A stretch of 39,147 nt of DNA, from assembly GCA_015494735.1 (NCBI GenBank), contig WGAQ01000157.1:1-39147 (forward strand), given 5' to 3'. The notes beneath the pieces were generated by a model. It searched no databases. It was not told the origin of the DNA and saw nothing but the letters and a program-made list of their open reading frames with translations. Below are positions 1 through 7,495 of the stretch, in pieces. Origin of the DNA: Caldifarciminota bacterium. GTDB lineage: Bacteria; Hydrothermota; Hydrothermia; LBFQ01; DSFT01. Every line of letters starts with the position of its first letter. The stretch's first letter is position 1. The translations under genes were made by a program, and so were the position numbers.

Positions 1-507
1 ATCATTTTGGGAGATATCGAGCCGGGGAAGATGGAGATTTACGAAAATGCTCTTTACAGGGAGAAACTGAGGGTTCATATCGTGGGATACAGACCTTCCA
101 TAACCCGCGAGACTATGTGGTTTGCTATAAGCGATGGGGTGGATGTTCACTCTGCTGTGGATATGTATTACAAAAGGTTCTATATCGAGCATGGCTTTAA
201 AGATCTTAAGGGCAGGTTCAATCTTCACAGGGCCATGATTAGAAGCACTCGAATCCCCGAAAGGCTTATTGCTCTTATTTTTATCGCCTATATCCTTACT
301 CTCGTTGCTGGCTCTTTCATCAGGGAGAGTGGTTTCATCTCAAAGAGGTATGCCAATAGATACAGTGCAGTTTCTATTTTCTTCAGGTTCTCCCATAGAG
401 TTCCCCCGGATAAACGACGAGTCCTTCTGGATGGTATTCTATCCTTCTTCCAGAATCTTGCGTCCCTTAATCATTCCCACTATGTCCAATTTCATGTCCG
501 AAGGTGA
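1..507 (+). CDS. Transposase, IS4 family, C-terminal part (5' truncated by window)
   Basis: C-terminal 168 residues of a DDE transposase; the frame is open from base 1, so the true start is upstream. The IS4-family YREK signature Y-x2-R-x3-E-x6-K is exact (YKRFYIEHGFKDLK), and its Glu is the third acidic residue of the catalytic triad. A hydrophobic helix follows (about residues 90-105), then a basic C-terminus. The first two catalytic Asp residues would lie upstream. The protein would cut and join the ends of its own element. Whether the full copy is intact cannot be judged here. Confidence 0.75.
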   Translation: MILGDIEPGKMEIYENALYREKLRVHIVGYRPSITRETMWFAISDGVDVHSAVDMYYKRFYIEHGFKDLKGRFNLHRAMIRSTRIPERLIALIFIAYILTLVAGSFIRESGFISKRYANRYSAVSIFFRFSHRVPPDKRRVLLDGILSFFQNLASLNHSHYVQFHVRR

Positions 508-540
508 CAACTCCTGCCTCTGGACGTAAGTCCTCATCCC
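1..540 (+). mobile_element. 3' part of an IS4-type insertion sequence
   Basis: Right-hand part of an insertion sequence, identified by the transposase C-terminus it carries. The left end lies outside the window, so the terminal inverted repeats cannot be paired and the right boundary is only bracketed: it lies between the transposase stop at 507 and the lipA promoter box at 541. The segment looks more AT-rich than the following genes, which fits recent transfer. Nothing else is seen in the 33 bases after the stop. Confidence 0.6.
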
Positions 541-549
541 TGTAAAATT
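541..549 (+). promoter_or_regulatory. Leaderless-type promoter box of lipA
   Basis: TGTAAAATT ending 6 bases before the ATG at 556. It matches the nine-base box found before many unit-leading genes here. A TGGACG about 16 bases upstream of TAAAAT could act as a -35 element. Confidence 0.6.
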
Positions 550-555
550 TTGTAT

Positions 556-1422
556 ATGCCCGTTGATAAGAAGCCCGAATGGCTCCGCATCAAACTGTCC
601 ACCAATGGGACCTATGGACACGTGAAGAATACGCTCAAATCCCGCAGACTTTTCACCGTCTGTGAGGAGGCGAGATGTCCCAACATCGGGGAGTGCTGGT
701 CCCATGGAACTGCCACCATAATGATAATGGGTGATACATGCACCCGCGGATGCAGGTTCTGTGCAGTTAAGACCGGTAATCCCGGGGGATGGCTGGACCC
801 CCTGGAGCCCCTTCACGTTGTGGAGACCATAAAGCAGCTGAAGTTGAAGTACGTGGTCCTTACGAGCGTGGACAGGGATGACCTTCCAGATGGGGGAGCC
901 TTCCACTTCGCCCGTGTGATAAAGTACGTTAAGAAGGTGATGCCGGAGGTAATCGTGGAGGCCCTGACCCCCGATTTTCAGGGGAATGTTAATTCCATCA
1001 GAACCGTGGTGGAGTCCGGACTGGAGGTGTATGCTCACAACATAGAGACCGTCAGGCGCCTGACGCCCAGGGTCAGGGACCCCAGAGCCAGTTATGAGCA
1101 ATCCCTCTTCGTCCTCAAGACAGCCAAGGAAATCAGGCCCGACATCCTGACCAAGAGCTCCATAATGCTCGGCCTCGGGGAGACGGAGGAGGAAGTTCTG
1201 GAGGCCATGAGGGATCTCAGGTCCGTGGGAGTGGACATCCTCACTCTGGGGCAGTATCTGAGGCCCAGCCCCAGGCACCTGCCCGTGGTGGAATACGTGA
1301 ATCCCCGGAAGTTCCGCTGGTACAGGGACAGGGCCATGGAACTGGGTTTCAGGGAGGTCTTTTCGGGTCCCCTCGTGAGGAGTTCCTACAGGGCGGAGAT
1401 GGTTTTCCATGGTAAGATTTGA
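556..1422 (+). CDS. lipA: Lipoyl synthase
   Basis: Radical SAM enzyme that inserts two sulfurs into the octanoyl group on lipoyl domains, completing the lipoyl cofactor of pyruvate and 2-oxoacid dehydrogenases and the glycine cleavage system. Both Fe-S clusters are visible: the auxiliary cluster motif C-x4-C-x5-C (C36, C41, C47) and the radical SAM motif C-x3-C-x2-C (C62, C66, C69). The C-terminus has the RSSY signature that ligates the auxiliary cluster. The length (288 aa) is normal. I chose ATG 556 rather than the in-frame TTG at 550 because it sits 6 bases after a TGTAAAATT box. It leads a four-gene overlapping unit and overlaps ribA by 14 bases. Confidence 0.95.
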   Translation: MPVDKKPEWLRIKLSTNGTYGHVKNTLKSRRLFTVCEEARCPNIGECWSHGTATIMIMGDTCTRGCRFCAVKTGNPGGWLDPLEPLHVVETIKQLKLKYVVLTSVDRDDLPDGGAFHFARVIKYVKKVMPEVIVEALTPDFQGNVNSIRTVVESGLEVYAHNIETVRRLTPRVRDPRASYEQSLFVLKTAKEIRPDILTKSSIMLGLGETEEEVLEAMRDLRSVGVDILTLGQYLRPSPRHLPVVEYVNPRKFRWYRDRAMELGFREVFSGPLVRSSYRAEMVFHGKI

Positions 1423-1984
1423 ATCGGAGGCGAAGCTACCAACCCGATACGGGGATTTCCGGATAAGGGTTTACAGGGAGGGGGATAAGGAGCATGCGGT
1501 TCTGATCAGGGAGCCCCTCCGGGAGCCCGTTCTCGTCCGTGTTCACTCCGAATGTCTGACCGGGGACGTGTTTGGTTCTCTCAGGTGCGATTGCGGTGAG
1601 CAACTGGAATATGCTCTGGAGAAGATCGGGAAGGAGGGCGGAATTCTCATCTATCTGCGACAGGAGGGAAGGGGAATCGGTCTGGCCAACAAGATAAGGG
1701 CATATCATCTTCAGGACCTGGGTCTGGATACGGTGGAGGCCAATCATCAACTGGGATTCGAGGCGGACCTGAGGAATTACGAGCCCGCTTTCGAGATACT
1801 GAAGGACCTGGGAATCAGGAAGATTCGCCTCATGACCAACAATCCCGAGAAAATCGTGGACCTGACCAGGTATGGGATAGAGGTGGTGGAGCGGATACCC
1901 GTACAGGTGAAGCCCAATCCCCACAACGAGAAGTATCTGAAGACCAAAAAGGAGAAACTGGGACATCTTCTGAACATAATATGA
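1409..1984 (+). CDS. ribA: GTP cyclohydrolase II
   Basis: First committed step of riboflavin synthesis: opens the GTP imidazole ring, releasing formate and pyrophosphate to give the diaminopyrimidinone precursor. Zinc ligands C49, C60 and C62 lie in the HSECLTGD...LRCDCG motif, and the catalytic LRQEGRGIGL follows at about 83-92. This is a stand-alone GCHII domain (191 aa); the DHBP synthase domain with which it is often fused is absent, so ribB must be elsewhere. The ATG lies inside the lipA 3' end (14-base overlap) and its stop shares ATGA with the next gene, indicating translational coupling. Confidence 0.95.
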   Translation: MVRFESEAKLPTRYGDFRIRVYREGDKEHAVLIREPLREPVLVRVHSECLTGDVFGSLRCDCGEQLEYALEKIGKEGGILIYLRQEGRGIGLANKIRAYHLQDLGLDTVEANHQLGFEADLRNYEPAFEILKDLGIRKIRLMTNNPEKIVDLTRYGIEVVERIPVQVKPNPHNEKYLKTKKEKLGHLLNII

Positions 1985-2781
1985 TATGGCTCATCGCTTT
2001 CTTCGATTCCACGCTGACGGGAGTTCCCCGGCCGGTCGATATATACGTGGATAACGATGGTAGAATCTACGTTCTCAGTTTGAATGGGAAGATATGGGTT
2101 TACGATGACCTGGACGACACTCCCAGGATATACATGAAGGGCCTGAGCCAGCCGGCGCTGGAGATGGAATTCCTGGGAGATACCGTATTCGTTATGCACG
2201 GGAGGTACCTCGACGCCTTCTTCCCATCGGGACGGCTCCGGATAGTCAATTTCGTTCCTCTGACCGGCAATAACAGCACCTTCACCCTGGACACCGTAAG
2301 GGGCTATATCTACATGGCACTGGAGGGGATATGGCAGTTCAGGTTCGCCGGCAGGGTTTTCCGCCTCGATATAGATGGGCGGAACCTCTATGCATATTCC
2401 GCGGGTTTCAGGAGGCCGGTGGCCATAGATGTGGACAGCGCGGGTGTGCCCTGGATAATAAGCGAGGTGGGGGATGGCGTCTATGGTCTTTATCCGGTGT
2501 ACGAGGGTCTCAATTACGTCAACCTGGAGCCCCTGATTTACTTCTCCTCCCGCCCCACGGACCTCCAGATATGGGGGAATGGATTCCTCATCTCCTTCGA
2601 TGAAGGGGAAGTCATCCTGTATCGCCGGTTCAGGGGGGAAATATACGAGAGGGAGGTGCTCCTGAGGACCCCGTACGAGATATCCAGCATATTCCTCAGG
2701 GGAGATTCAATCTACTTCAGCGATTACGTTTCCGGGAGGATATACGTGGGGAGGTTGAAGCTCCTGGAGGCCAACAGATGA
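1981..2781 (+). CDS. Uncharacterised beta-propeller-like protein
   Basis: 266 residues made of repeated short beta-strand units of the type 'DNDGRIYVLS', 'VDSAGVPWIISE' and 'GDSIYFSDYVSGRIYVG', typical of NHL/SMP-30-type propeller blades. The N-terminus is briefly hydrophobic (MIWLIAFF) but too short to be a convincing signal peptide. No catalytic motif is recognised. It is coupled by ATGA overlaps to ribA upstream and the uracil-DNA glycosylase downstream. No functional link to either is evident; a ligand-binding or scaffold role is a guess from the fold. Confidence 0.6.
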   Translation: MIWLIAFFDSTLTGVPRPVDIYVDNDGRIYVLSLNGKIWVYDDLDDTPRIYMKGLSQPALEMEFLGDTVFVMHGRYLDAFFPSGRLRIVNFVPLTGNNSTFTLDTVRGYIYMALEGIWQFRFAGRVFRLDIDGRNLYAYSAGFRRPVAIDVDSAGVPWIISEVGDGVYGLYPVYEGLNYVNLEPLIYFSSRPTDLQIWGNGFLISFDEGEVILYRRFRGEIYEREVLLRTPYEISSIFLRGDSIYFSDYVSGRIYVGRLKLLEANR

Positions 2782-3368
2782 ATGTCATCCTGGAGGAATT
2801 GAAGAGGCAGGTGGAAAACTGTACCAGGTGCCCCCTTCACGAATCGCGCATAAGGGCGGTTTTTGGAGAGGGGGACGGGCCCTTCATGATGGTGGGGGAG
2901 GCTCCCGGAAGGCAGGAGGATATGCAGGGGAGGCCCTTCGTGGGGCAGGCGGGAAAGCTCCTCGATGAGTTGCTTCTCGAAAGCAGTATGGACAGGCATC
3001 GATTCTTCATCACCAATGTGGTCAAGTGCCGGCCTCCGGGCAACCGGAATCCCCGTCCGGAAGAGATAGAAGCATGCAAACCCTATCTGGATAGACAGGT
3101 GGAGATTCTCAGGCCTCCGGCCATCGTGGCTCTGGGCAGATTCTCCGGGACCACCCTCCTCGGAAGGGAGAAACTCATAACCCTGAAGGACTACAGGGGG
3201 AGGATTGTGGAGTCCATATACGGCGTCCCCATGGTCATCACCTATCATCCGGCGAGCGTCTTCAGGAATCCCCGTCTCAGGGAGTACATCCTCCAGGACT
3301 TTCGCCTCTTTTACAGGGAGTTCTATGCGTCATTCCTGAATGGCTCTGTACCAGGGGATTCCGGATAG
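2778..3368 (+). CDS. Uracil-DNA glycosylase, family 4 (Fe-S type)
   Basis: Removes uracil from DNA as the first step of base-excision repair; family 4 enzymes are common in thermophiles, where cytosine deamination is fast. The four [4Fe-4S] ligands are visible: C15 and C18 near the N-terminus, then C84 and C100. Motif A is GEAPG (about 40-44) followed by GRPFVGQAG, and motif B is HPAS (H157). The length (196 aa) is normal. It starts by ATGA overlap with the propeller-like gene. Its last 39 bases overlap the convergent TPR lipoprotein gene. Confidence 0.93.
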   Translation: MNVILEELKRQVENCTRCPLHESRIRAVFGEGDGPFMMVGEAPGRQEDMQGRPFVGQAGKLLDELLLESSMDRHRFFITNVVKCRPPGNRNPRPEEIEACKPYLDRQVEILRPPAIVALGRFSGTTLLGREKLITLKDYRGRIVESIYGVPMVITYHPASVFRNPRLREYILQDFRLFYREFYASFLNGSVPGDSG

Positions 3369-4655
3369 ATAGGTTTCCCCGATTCTCGCGTATATGCTCG
3401 AGGGGTATTTCTTTCTGAGCAGGTTCAGATAGTGACGTGCCGAATCCGGCATGTGCATGTCCCGGGCGAAGATATAGGTCATGAAGAGGAGGGTCTTCTT
3501 CTCCAGCTGGGGAGGGGGGTCGTTCCTCAGAACCTTCCTGAGCATGTCCAGAGTTATGTCCGGCTTATTCATGTTCAGGTACATGATTTCCGCCACCCGG
3601 TATATCTTTATGGGGTCGGTTTCGTTCTCCACCGATTTGATTTTCACGAGGGTTTCCTTCCTCTCCTGCGCCATGCGGAGCCCCATTTTGGATGCATCCT
3701 CGTAATAGCTGAGGGCTCCCTCGAAGTTGCCCCGGCTCTCCTCTATAAGTCCCAGGTAGTAATAACTGTAGAACCTGGCTGTATCCTTCGAAACCTCTGA
3801 TATGTACTGGAATATGTCCTTGGCCCCCTGCGTGTCTCCCTTCATCAGGAGGAGCCTTCCCATCTCGAGCCTCACGGCGAAGTACTGGGGGGTGCTGTCC
3901 CTGACCACCATGCTCTCCAGGGTGTTGTATGCTTCGTCGTAGTTGCCTTCCTTGACGTATGCAAGAGCCAGCAACCTCAGGGCGCTATTCTTCAGGGAAT
4001 CCGAAATCCGCGGGTCGCGTATATACTCCTGTATCAGTTCTTTCGCTCTCTGAGTATTCCCCAGCTTCAGATATACGTCTGCTGCGGTCAGGATGAGTTC
4101 CCTGTTATCCCGGTTCTCCTTCAGCAATTCTTCCAGTATTCCTATGGCCCGCTCGTACTCCTTTTTGTCTATCAGTATTTTGGCGAGGTAGAGCCGTGCC
4201 CTGTACCTGACCCTGTCCTCCGTGCTTTCCAGTGCCCGCCTCAGATATCTTTCCGCCTCGTCGTATCGCTTCATCTCGTAGAGCATTATTCCGTACTCTA
4301 AATACACTTTCCATCTCAGGGGGCTGTCGGGAAAGTACGTAAAGAACTCCCGGAACTTCTTCTCCGCCTTGGTGTACGATTTCAGTCTCGAATACGATAC
4401 TGCCATCATGTATATGGCATCGTCCACGAATCTCGAATCCCTGTGCAGCTGGAGGATTCTCGAGCCCTTGGCCTCCACTTTCATGTAATGGGACTTGGCC
4501 TTTATGTACTGGCCCAGGTTGTAATAGTATTCCCCCCTGTTGAATTCGCTCTGCAGATTGTAGAACGTATTGAAGTACGCCCTTGCATCCACGAGCATCT
4601 GCTCCAGGGATGAGCATCCCGCGATGAGAAACAGAGCCGGAATCCACCTCTTCAT
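3330..4655 (-). CDS. TPR-repeat outer-membrane-type lipoprotein
   Basis: 441 residues. The N-terminus is a lipoprotein signal with lipobox LIAGC (C14 lipidated). The rest is a run of tetratricopeptide-like helical hairpins from about residue 45 to 420 ('YDEAERYLRRALE', 'YERAIGILEELLKEN', 'GNFEGALSYYEDAS'). The first motif (AYFNTFYN...FNRGEYYYNLG) resembles TPR lipoproteins such as BamD and the PorW/SprE proteins of type IX secretion, so a scaffold role in outer-membrane assembly or secretion is plausible but unproven. It is the last gene of its run, 4 bases after the unknown gene at 4660-5379. Its 3' end overlaps the convergent glycosylase gene. Confidence 0.75.
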   Translation of the reverse strand: MKRWIPALFLIAGCSSLEQMLVDARAYFNTFYNLQSEFNRGEYYYNLGQYIKAKSHYMKVEAKGSRILQLHRDSRFVDDAIYMMAVSYSRLKSYTKAEKKFREFFTYFPDSPLRWKVYLEYGIMLYEMKRYDEAERYLRRALESTEDRVRYRARLYLAKILIDKKEYERAIGILEELLKENRDNRELILTAADVYLKLGNTQRAKELIQEYIRDPRISDSLKNSALRLLALAYVKEGNYDEAYNTLESMVVRDSTPQYFAVRLEMGRLLLMKGDTQGAKDIFQYISEVSKDTARFYSYYYLGLIEESRGNFEGALSYYEDASKMGLRMAQERKETLVKIKSVENETDPIKIYRVAEIMYLNMNKPDITLDMLRKVLRNDPPPQLEKKTLLFMTYIFARDMHMPDSARHYLNLLRKKYPSSIYARIGETYLSGIPWYRAIQE

Positions 4656-4659
4656 ACGC

Positions 4660-5379
4660 TCACTCTACCACCCGTATATCCATACTCCCGTACCTGTAAA
4701 TGCTCTCTTCTTCATCCACCCTGAACTTCATCCAAAGTTTACGGTAAATTTTTCCTCTGAGGTTCACATTGACGAATGTGGACTCCGCCGGGTCGAATCT
4801 GTCGCTTATGGACATGATGGAGTTGAACAGGGAATCCCTGAATTCCTCCACCTTCACATCCTTCCTTATGACCAGAGGATTCCTCATGCTTACCACGGTG
4901 AAGGCACCGGCCCCTTTCAGTTCCACGTTGTCCAGTCCTATGGCCACCGCCCTCTTCCCCGCCACTTCTTTCACGAAGTGCATGAAATCCCTTGCCAGAA
5001 TGAACCTCTCCAGTTCCTTTGCCAGATAGAATCGTATGTAGAGGGAATCCCTCACTATCCGGGCGCTTCCATCCTGTATAACCTGGTCATGCCACAGCCC
5101 GGAGAATTTGATGTACGTGAATTTTCCGATGGTTATGGGTCTGGCGAACATCTTGTGCTCTTTAATCAGGTAGTTCTGGAGTTTCCTCAGGTGGGATTCG
5201 TTGAAGCCGCCCCTGGGGGGCGGCAGGTATATATTCACCACTTTGAAGTAGGGCCTCTCTTCTATGGATGTGCGGACCTGTTTTTTGCTTATTTTGATTT
5301 TCAGAGCCTCTCCGGCTTCCCTCACCAGGCTGTCCGTTATGGCGGAAGTGTCTATTACTCCAATCAGTGCCGCAATCAT
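4660..5379 (-). CDS. Uncharacterised protein
   Basis: 239 residues, not recognised. A short hydrophobic N-terminus (MIAALIGVIDTSA) could be a weak signal peptide. The body is mixed alpha/beta with many basic residues and alternating hydrophobic strands near the C-terminus (about 205-239). The ATG overlaps the stop of the upstream PLP-enzyme gene (ATGA), and a TPR lipoprotein gene follows 4 bases after its stop, so it is translated with both. The pairing with an envelope lipoprotein suggests an envelope role; that is inference only. Confidence 0.55.
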   Translation of the reverse strand: MIAALIGVIDTSAITDSLVREAGEALKIKISKKQVRTSIEERPYFKVVNIYLPPPRGGFNESHLRKLQNYLIKEHKMFARPITIGKFTYIKFSGLWHDQVIQDGSARIVRDSLYIRFYLAKELERFILARDFMHFVKEVAGKRAVAIGLDNVELKGAGAFTVVSMRNPLVIRKDVKVEEFRDSLFNSIMSISDRFDPAESTFVNVNLRGKIYRKLWMKFRVDEEESIYRYGSMDIRVVE

Positions 5380-6542
5380 AGCTTTTCCAGAGCCTGCTTC
5401 AGGTCTTCTATGAGGTCCTCCGCATTCTCTATTCCCACGGAGATGCGTATCAGGTTATCCCTGAATCCGATGGCCTCCTTTATAAAGTCGGGAATCTCGG
5501 GATGGGTGGTGGTGGAGGGGCTGGTTATCAGACTTTCCACGCCTCCCAGGGAAACAGCTAAAGTGAATACCTTCGTGGACTGGACGAATTTGACGGGGTC
5601 CCCATCTATTTCGAAGGAAATCATGCCTCCGAAGTCCCTCATCTGCCTTCTGGCGATTTCGTGCCCGGGATGGTCCGGCAGTCCGGGATAGTTCACCCGG
5701 AGGACTTTTGGATGCTCCTTCAGGAATCGGGCCACCTTCATGGCATTCTGGCAATGCCTCTCCATCCTGATGTGGAGCGTCCTGAGTCCCCTGAGGGCGA
5801 GATAGGATTCCAGGGGGGACAGGATGGCTCCGGTCATCTTCTGAAATGCCTTTATCTGCTCGGCATATTCGGGATTGCTCGTGATGACGGCTCCCCCTAT
5901 GATGTCGGAATGGCCCCCTATGTACTTGGTCAGACTGTGAACCACGATGTCGGCCCCCTCCATCAGGGGATTCTGGAGGTACGGGGAAGCGAATGTGTTG
6001 TCCACCACGGATATGATTCCGTACTGGCGGGCTATTTCTGCGGTTTCTCTGATGGGTATGATGCGGAGCATGGGATTGGTGGGGGTTTCGAAGAAGACCA
6101 TCTTCACGTTGTCGTTTTCCTCGATGGCCTTCTTCAGATTTTCCGGGTCCCTCAGGTCGGTGTATATGGGCTTTATGCCCAGTTGCTGCCATACCTTGTA
6201 TATCTGTTTGAATGTTCCGCCGTAGTGGTCGTAGTCCAGAACGATGGCATCCCCGGGCCTGAGGAATGTGAGGAGGGAATGGATGGCGGCGAGACCGCTC
6301 GAGAATGCATAACCGTACTTTCCCCCTTCCACCCGGGCGAGGGCCCTCTCCAGGGCCATGCGGGTCGGGTTGTCGTGCCGGCTGTATATCAGGGAATCCT
6401 GCCAGTTGACAGGGTCCTTGAGTTTGAAGGTGCTGGAGAGGTTTATGGGAAGAGCAGAAGAACCATGCTCATCTGAAAAATTGAAGCCTGCGTGTACAAA
6501 CAGGGTTTCCTTTTTAAGTTTATCATACATATCTCCTTCCAT
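5376..6542 (-). CDS. Cystathionine gamma-synthase/lyase-type PLP enzyme
   Basis: Member of the Cys/Met-metabolism PLP family (trans-sulfuration). The PLP-binding lysine is K206 in HSLTKYIGGHSD; D181 in VVDNTFASPYLQNP contacts the pyridine nitrogen; the substrate-side Tyr is in DYDHYGGT. The length of 388 aa is typical. Sequence alone does not separate cystathionine gamma-synthase, gamma-lyase and O-acetylhomoserine sulfhydrylase; ahcY elsewhere in the window fits a methionine cycle. Two starts are possible: ATG 6542, 8 bases after a TTTATAATT box (leaderless), or ATG 6530, which has an AAGGAG only 2 bases upstream, too close for normal pairing. I prefer 6542. Confidence 0.9.
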   Translation of the reverse strand: MEGDMYDKLKKETLFVHAGFNFSDEHGSSALPINLSSTFKLKDPVNWQDSLIYSRHDNPTRMALERALARVEGGKYGYAFSSGLAAIHSLLTFLRPGDAIVLDYDHYGGTFKQIYKVWQQLGIKPIYTDLRDPENLKKAIEENDNVKMVFFETPTNPMLRIIPIRETAEIARQYGIISVVDNTFASPYLQNPLMEGADIVVHSLTKYIGGHSDIIGGAVITSNPEYAEQIKAFQKMTGAILSPLESYLALRGLRTLHIRMERHCQNAMKVARFLKEHPKVLRVNYPGLPDHPGHEIARRQMRDFGGMISFEIDGDPVKFVQSTKVFTLAVSLGGVESLITSPSTTTHPEIPDFIKEAIGFRDNLIRISVGIENAEDLIEDLKQALEKL

Positions 6543-6550
6543 AGCGTGCA

Positions 6551-6559
6551 AATTATAAA
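6551..6559 (-). promoter_or_regulatory. Leaderless-type promoter box of the trans-sulfuration gene
   Basis: On the minus strand TTTATAATT, 8 bases before ATG 6542. It also serves as the T-rich tail of the hairpin at 6560-6575. Confidence 0.55.
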
Positions 6560-6575
6560 GGGGGAGGAATCCCCC
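6551..6575 (-). terminator. Intrinsic terminator merged with a promoter
   Basis: Minus strand: GGGGGA, loop TTCC, TCCCCC (6 bp, perfect), followed directly by TTTATAATTT. It begins one base after the stop of the small membrane-protein gene, so it likely ends the crotonase unit. The T-rich tract is the same sequence as the next gene's -10-like box. Confidence 0.6.
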
Positions 6576-6683
6576 TCATCGAGCCAGTTTTTCAGCCAGA
6601 ACCTTCAGGGCGATGGCCAGAACCACGTATGCGCTCAGGACCGCAGCGGTCATCACAATGTATGTTATGATGGCTGAAATCAT
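6576..6683 (-). CDS. 35-residue single-pass membrane protein
   Basis: Short open frame: ATG at 6683, TGA at 6576, 35 residues. Residues 4-30 form one continuous hydrophobic helix (start MISAIITYIVMTAA), ending in a basic tail AEKLAR. A strong Shine-Dalgarno site, GGGGAGGTGA, lies about 6 bases upstream; it is made from the last codons and stop of the crotonase gene. The frame ends one base before a perfect terminator hairpin. Site, spacing, composition and terminator together argue for a real gene. Function unknown; such peptides often modulate a membrane partner. Confidence 0.65.
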   Translation of the reverse strand: MISAIITYIVMTAAVLSAYVVLAIALKVLAEKLAR

Positions 6684-6689
6684 GCTTCC

Positions 6690-7460
6690 TCACCTCCCCT
6701 TGAAATCCGGTCTTCTCTTTTCGAGGAATGCACTTATGCCCTCATCCTTATCCTGCGTGGAGAAGAGGAAGTAGAACATCTTCCTTTCGTAATCGAGGCC
6801 CTCCCTTAGATTCAATTCGTATGCCTTGTTTACTGTGTCCTTCGCCACTGCAAGGGCTATGGGTGGTCCGGATATCAGGTCCTTCACGAATCTCTTCGTT
6901 TCCTCCAGATAATTCTCCACAGGGACCACTCTGTTGACCACCCCCATGCGGTAAGCCTTCCATACATCCATGAATTTGCCCGTCAGGATGTATTCCATGG
7001 CCCTGTGCTTCTCTATGAGGCGGGTCAGCCTCTGGGTACCTCCTGCTCCAGGGATGATGCCCAGTTTAATTTCGGGTTGACCGAAGACAGCGTTATCGGC
7101 TGCCACTATCATGTCGCACATCATGGCCAGTTCGAATCCGCCTCCGAGCGCATATCCGGCGACCGATGCCACCAGGGGTTTGAGGAAAGTGGCCACCCTT
7201 TCCCACTCGAAGAATCTGTAGTTGAAGAGCATGTCAGGTCCTTTGGGGTCTTTGAATTCGGAGACATCTGCCCCGGCTGCAAATGCCTTTTCGTTCCCCG
7301 TCAGTATCACCACCTTTATGCCCTCGTCCTTCTCCATATCGTCCAGCGCGATGGATACTTCCTTCATGAGCTGCCTGTTGAGGGCATTGAGCACTCTGGG
7401 TCTGTTAAGCCTGATTACGCCGATTGGACCATCCTTTTCCACTATGATGTTTTCGAACAT
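6690..7460 (-). CDS. Enoyl-CoA hydratase/isomerase (crotonase) family protein
   Basis: 256 residues with the full crotonase fold. Oxyanion-hole segments are AAGAD (about 61-65) and GYALGGGFELA; both acidic residues expected of a hydratase are present (Glu in GGGFELA and Glu in GQPEIKLG), followed by IPGAGGTQRL. It would hydrate trans-2-enoyl-CoA in beta-oxidation or butanoate-type metabolism. The exact substrate cannot be read, and no other fatty-acid genes are nearby. ATG 7460 lies 5 bases after a TGTAAAATT box, so the mRNA should be leaderless. Confidence 0.9.
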   Translation of the reverse strand: MFENIIVEKDGPIGVIRLNRPRVLNALNRQLMKEVSIALDDMEKDEGIKVVILTGNEKAFAAGADVSEFKDPKGPDMLFNYRFFEWERVATFLKPLVASVAGYALGGGFELAMMCDMIVAADNAVFGQPEIKLGIIPGAGGTQRLTRLIEKHRAMEYILTGKFMDVWKAYRMGVVNRVVPVENYLEETKRFVKDLISGPPIALAVAKDTVNKAYELNLREGLDYERKMFYFLFSTQDKDEGISAFLEKRRPDFKGR

Positions 7461-7465
7461 GACCT

Positions 7466-7474
7466 AATTTTACA
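7466..7474 (-). promoter_or_regulatory. Leaderless-type promoter box of the crotonase gene
   Basis: Minus strand TGTAAAATT, with the 5-base spacer AGGTC before the ATG. Confidence 0.6.
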
Positions 7475-7495
7475 GGGATTTGCCTGTGGCCGAGT

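Noticed and set aside
439..1410. A 323-codon antisense frame over lipA
   Set aside because: Shadow of lipA, whose two cysteine motifs and length are unmistakable on the plus strand.
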